Program-made: the position numbers and the translations under genes | From: PCC-6802 sp031388585 | Lineage (GTDB): Bacteria; Cyanobacteriota; Cyanobacteriia; Pseudanabaenales; Pseudanabaenaceae | Assembly: GCA_031388585.1 (NCBI GenBank) | Contig: JANMRU010000315.1 | Span: forward strand, 1-7,718 | Reading direction: 5' to 3' | Length of the DNA stretch: 7,718 nt | The notes under the pieces: model-generated | What the model saw: the letters and a program-made list of their open reading frames with translations, nothing else | What the model was told of the DNA's origin: nothing | The model's database searches: none | Shown: positions 7,310 through 7,718 of the stretch, piece after piece | Layout of the letters: each line of letters begins with the position of its first letter | Numbering within the stretch: position 1 is the first letter of the stretch

Positions 7310-7444
7310 ACTGGTTCCGTCGAATGGGATGAATTGCCCGAAATGCCTACGGCATAAGGATTATAGTCATTTTAGAGGCAAATCGCCAAAATCCTTATTC
7401 TGAAGGTACTTCATCGATTTTTCCCACCACACGGAACCAGTGCC
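7307..7444. mobile_element. 138-bp inverted-repeat unit, MITE-like
   Basis: The ends are a perfect 14-bp inverted repeat, GGCACTGGTTCCGT at 7307-7320 and its complement at 7431-7444, with further partial matching inward (TGGGA then AA). Inside lies a second perfect 9-bp inverted repeat, ATAAGGATT at 7354-7362 and AATCCTTAT at 7390-7398. Such nested symmetry is typical of short non-autonomous elements. No target-site duplication is visible: the left flank GGTAAAAG and right flank TGCGCCTT differ. The true ends may therefore lie elsewhere, or the copy may be old. A 24-codon reading at 7329-7403 begins MNCPKC. The family is not identified. Confidence 0.5.
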
Positions 7445-7507
7445 TGCGCCTTCGACATCTTCTATTTCTATAAGGCTAGATTTCAAATCGAGTTTATTTT
7501 CAGACAT
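7367..7507 (-). CDS. possible small protein, 46 residues, unknown
   Basis: An uninterrupted ATG-to-TGA ORF encodes an acidic N-terminal half (MSENKLDLKSS, then IEIEDVEGAG) and a more basic C-terminal half (VWWEKSMKYLQNK). I do not recognise it. No good ribosome-binding sequence precedes the ATG. Its middle and end lie inside the inverted-repeat unit: the codons for GTGSV are the right 14-bp arm. It may therefore be a chance ORF, or a host gene whose 3' half was replaced by the element. There is no transmembrane segment or signal peptide. It is reported mainly because it has no alternative annotation. Confidence 0.25.
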   Translation of the reverse strand: MSENKLDLKSSLIEIEDVEGAGTGSVWWEKSMKYLQNKDFGDLPLK

Positions 7508-7559
7508 GTTAAACAGTTCACTGGTCTCACCGATTGTCAGGCTCGGAGCGAGTCCAAGT

Positions 7560-7588
7560 TAGACTTTCATTTTAATGCTAGTGGAGCG
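7560..7588. mobile_element. possible end of the IS630-type element
   Basis: About 28 bp beyond the transposase stop there is a TA dinucleotide (7560-7561), followed inward by ACTTTCATTTTAATGCT. IS630/Tc1 elements insert at and duplicate TA, and their ends lie close to the gene, so this is the most plausible terminus. The matching terminal repeat on the other side is not in the window, so this remains a guess. From 7508 to 7559 I see only a bulged GC hairpin at 7540-7555 (GGCTCG/CGAGTCC). Confidence 0.25.
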
Positions 7589-7718
7589 TCACAGCATAAT
7601 TTTAGGGTAGATGGAAGTCAACTTGCATTGAGCGTCATCGATTTTCATTTGCCAATCAACTCCACGTTGGGTAGTGTTGACATCAGTTGACCAAGCCGCA
7701 GTTTCATTGCGCAACGTT
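7589..7718 (-). CDS. IS630-type transposase, C-terminal fragment at the window edge
   Basis: The last 42 codons of a minus-strand ORF run in from the window end. The peptide contains NETAAWSTDVN, GVDWQMKIDDAQCKL and YPKIML, followed by TGA. The pattern 'E-x-AAW-x(4)-N ... V-x-W-x(5)-DA-x-x-KL-x-x-[IL]YP' is how many cyanobacterial IS630-family DDE transposases end, after the last catalytic residue. The rest of the gene, including the DDE triad, is outside the window, so intactness cannot be judged. The identification comes from remembered family patterns, not a search. Confidence 0.6.
   Translation of the reverse strand, partial: TLRNETAAWSTDVNTTQRGVDWQMKIDDAQCKLTSIYPKIML

Noticed and set aside
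7108..7332. 74-codon plus-strand ORF running out of the Rpn-like gene
   Set aside because: It starts inside the conserved DUF4351 coding region in another frame, has no ribosome-binding sequence, and crosses the terminator and the left repeat arm.

Overview
The window looks like ordinary cyanobacterial chromosome with a small mobile-element-rich tail. The octamer GCGATCGC (HIP1), which is strongly over-represented in many cyanobacterial genomes, occurs about 12 times between positions 909 and 7210. A class III (glutathione-dependent) alcohol dehydrogenase, an RTX/Calx-beta protein and a DUF4351-type Rpn-like protein are all common in filamentous or colonial cyanobacteria. I cannot name a genus.

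Layout from left to right. (1) Positions 80-1588, minus strand: a 502-residue RTX calcium-binding protein with two RTX blocks separated by a Calx-beta domain and a Gly/Pro linker. It has a probable promoter at 1616-1645. (2) Positions 1776-3017, plus strand: a PLP-dependent 'methionine gamma-lyase/aluminium-resistance' family enzyme. It is followed 60 nt later by (3) 3078-4190, plus strand: S-(hydroxymethyl)glutathione/formaldehyde dehydrogenase, possibly co-transcribed with it. (4) A short convergent spacer with a hairpin that could end transcription from both sides. (5) Positions 4305-6218, minus strand: glmS, the glucosamine-6-phosphate synthase that opens amino-sugar and peptidoglycan synthesis, with a TATAAT box just upstream. 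(6) Positions 6324-7178, plus strand and divergent from glmS: a Rpn/PD-(D/E)XK-like protein with a C-terminal DUF4351 region and a three-fold 12-bp repeat, followed at once by a likely terminator.

The last 500 bases (7211-7718) have no long gene and no HIP1 site. They hold a 138-bp inverted-repeat unit (perfect 14-bp arms at 7307-7320 and 7431-7444, with a second 9-bp inverted repeat inside) that looks like a small non-autonomous element. They also hold an uncertain 46-codon minus-strand ORF overlapping that unit. At the window edge is the C-terminal end of an IS630-type transposase (minus strand, 7589-7718).

The genes do not form one obvious pathway. The lyase-like enzyme and the formaldehyde dehydrogenase may share a transcript and both touch thiol chemistry, but a functional link is only an inference. 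No secretion system for the RTX protein, no CRISPR array and no RNA gene is visible. The least explained part of the window is 7277-7507.
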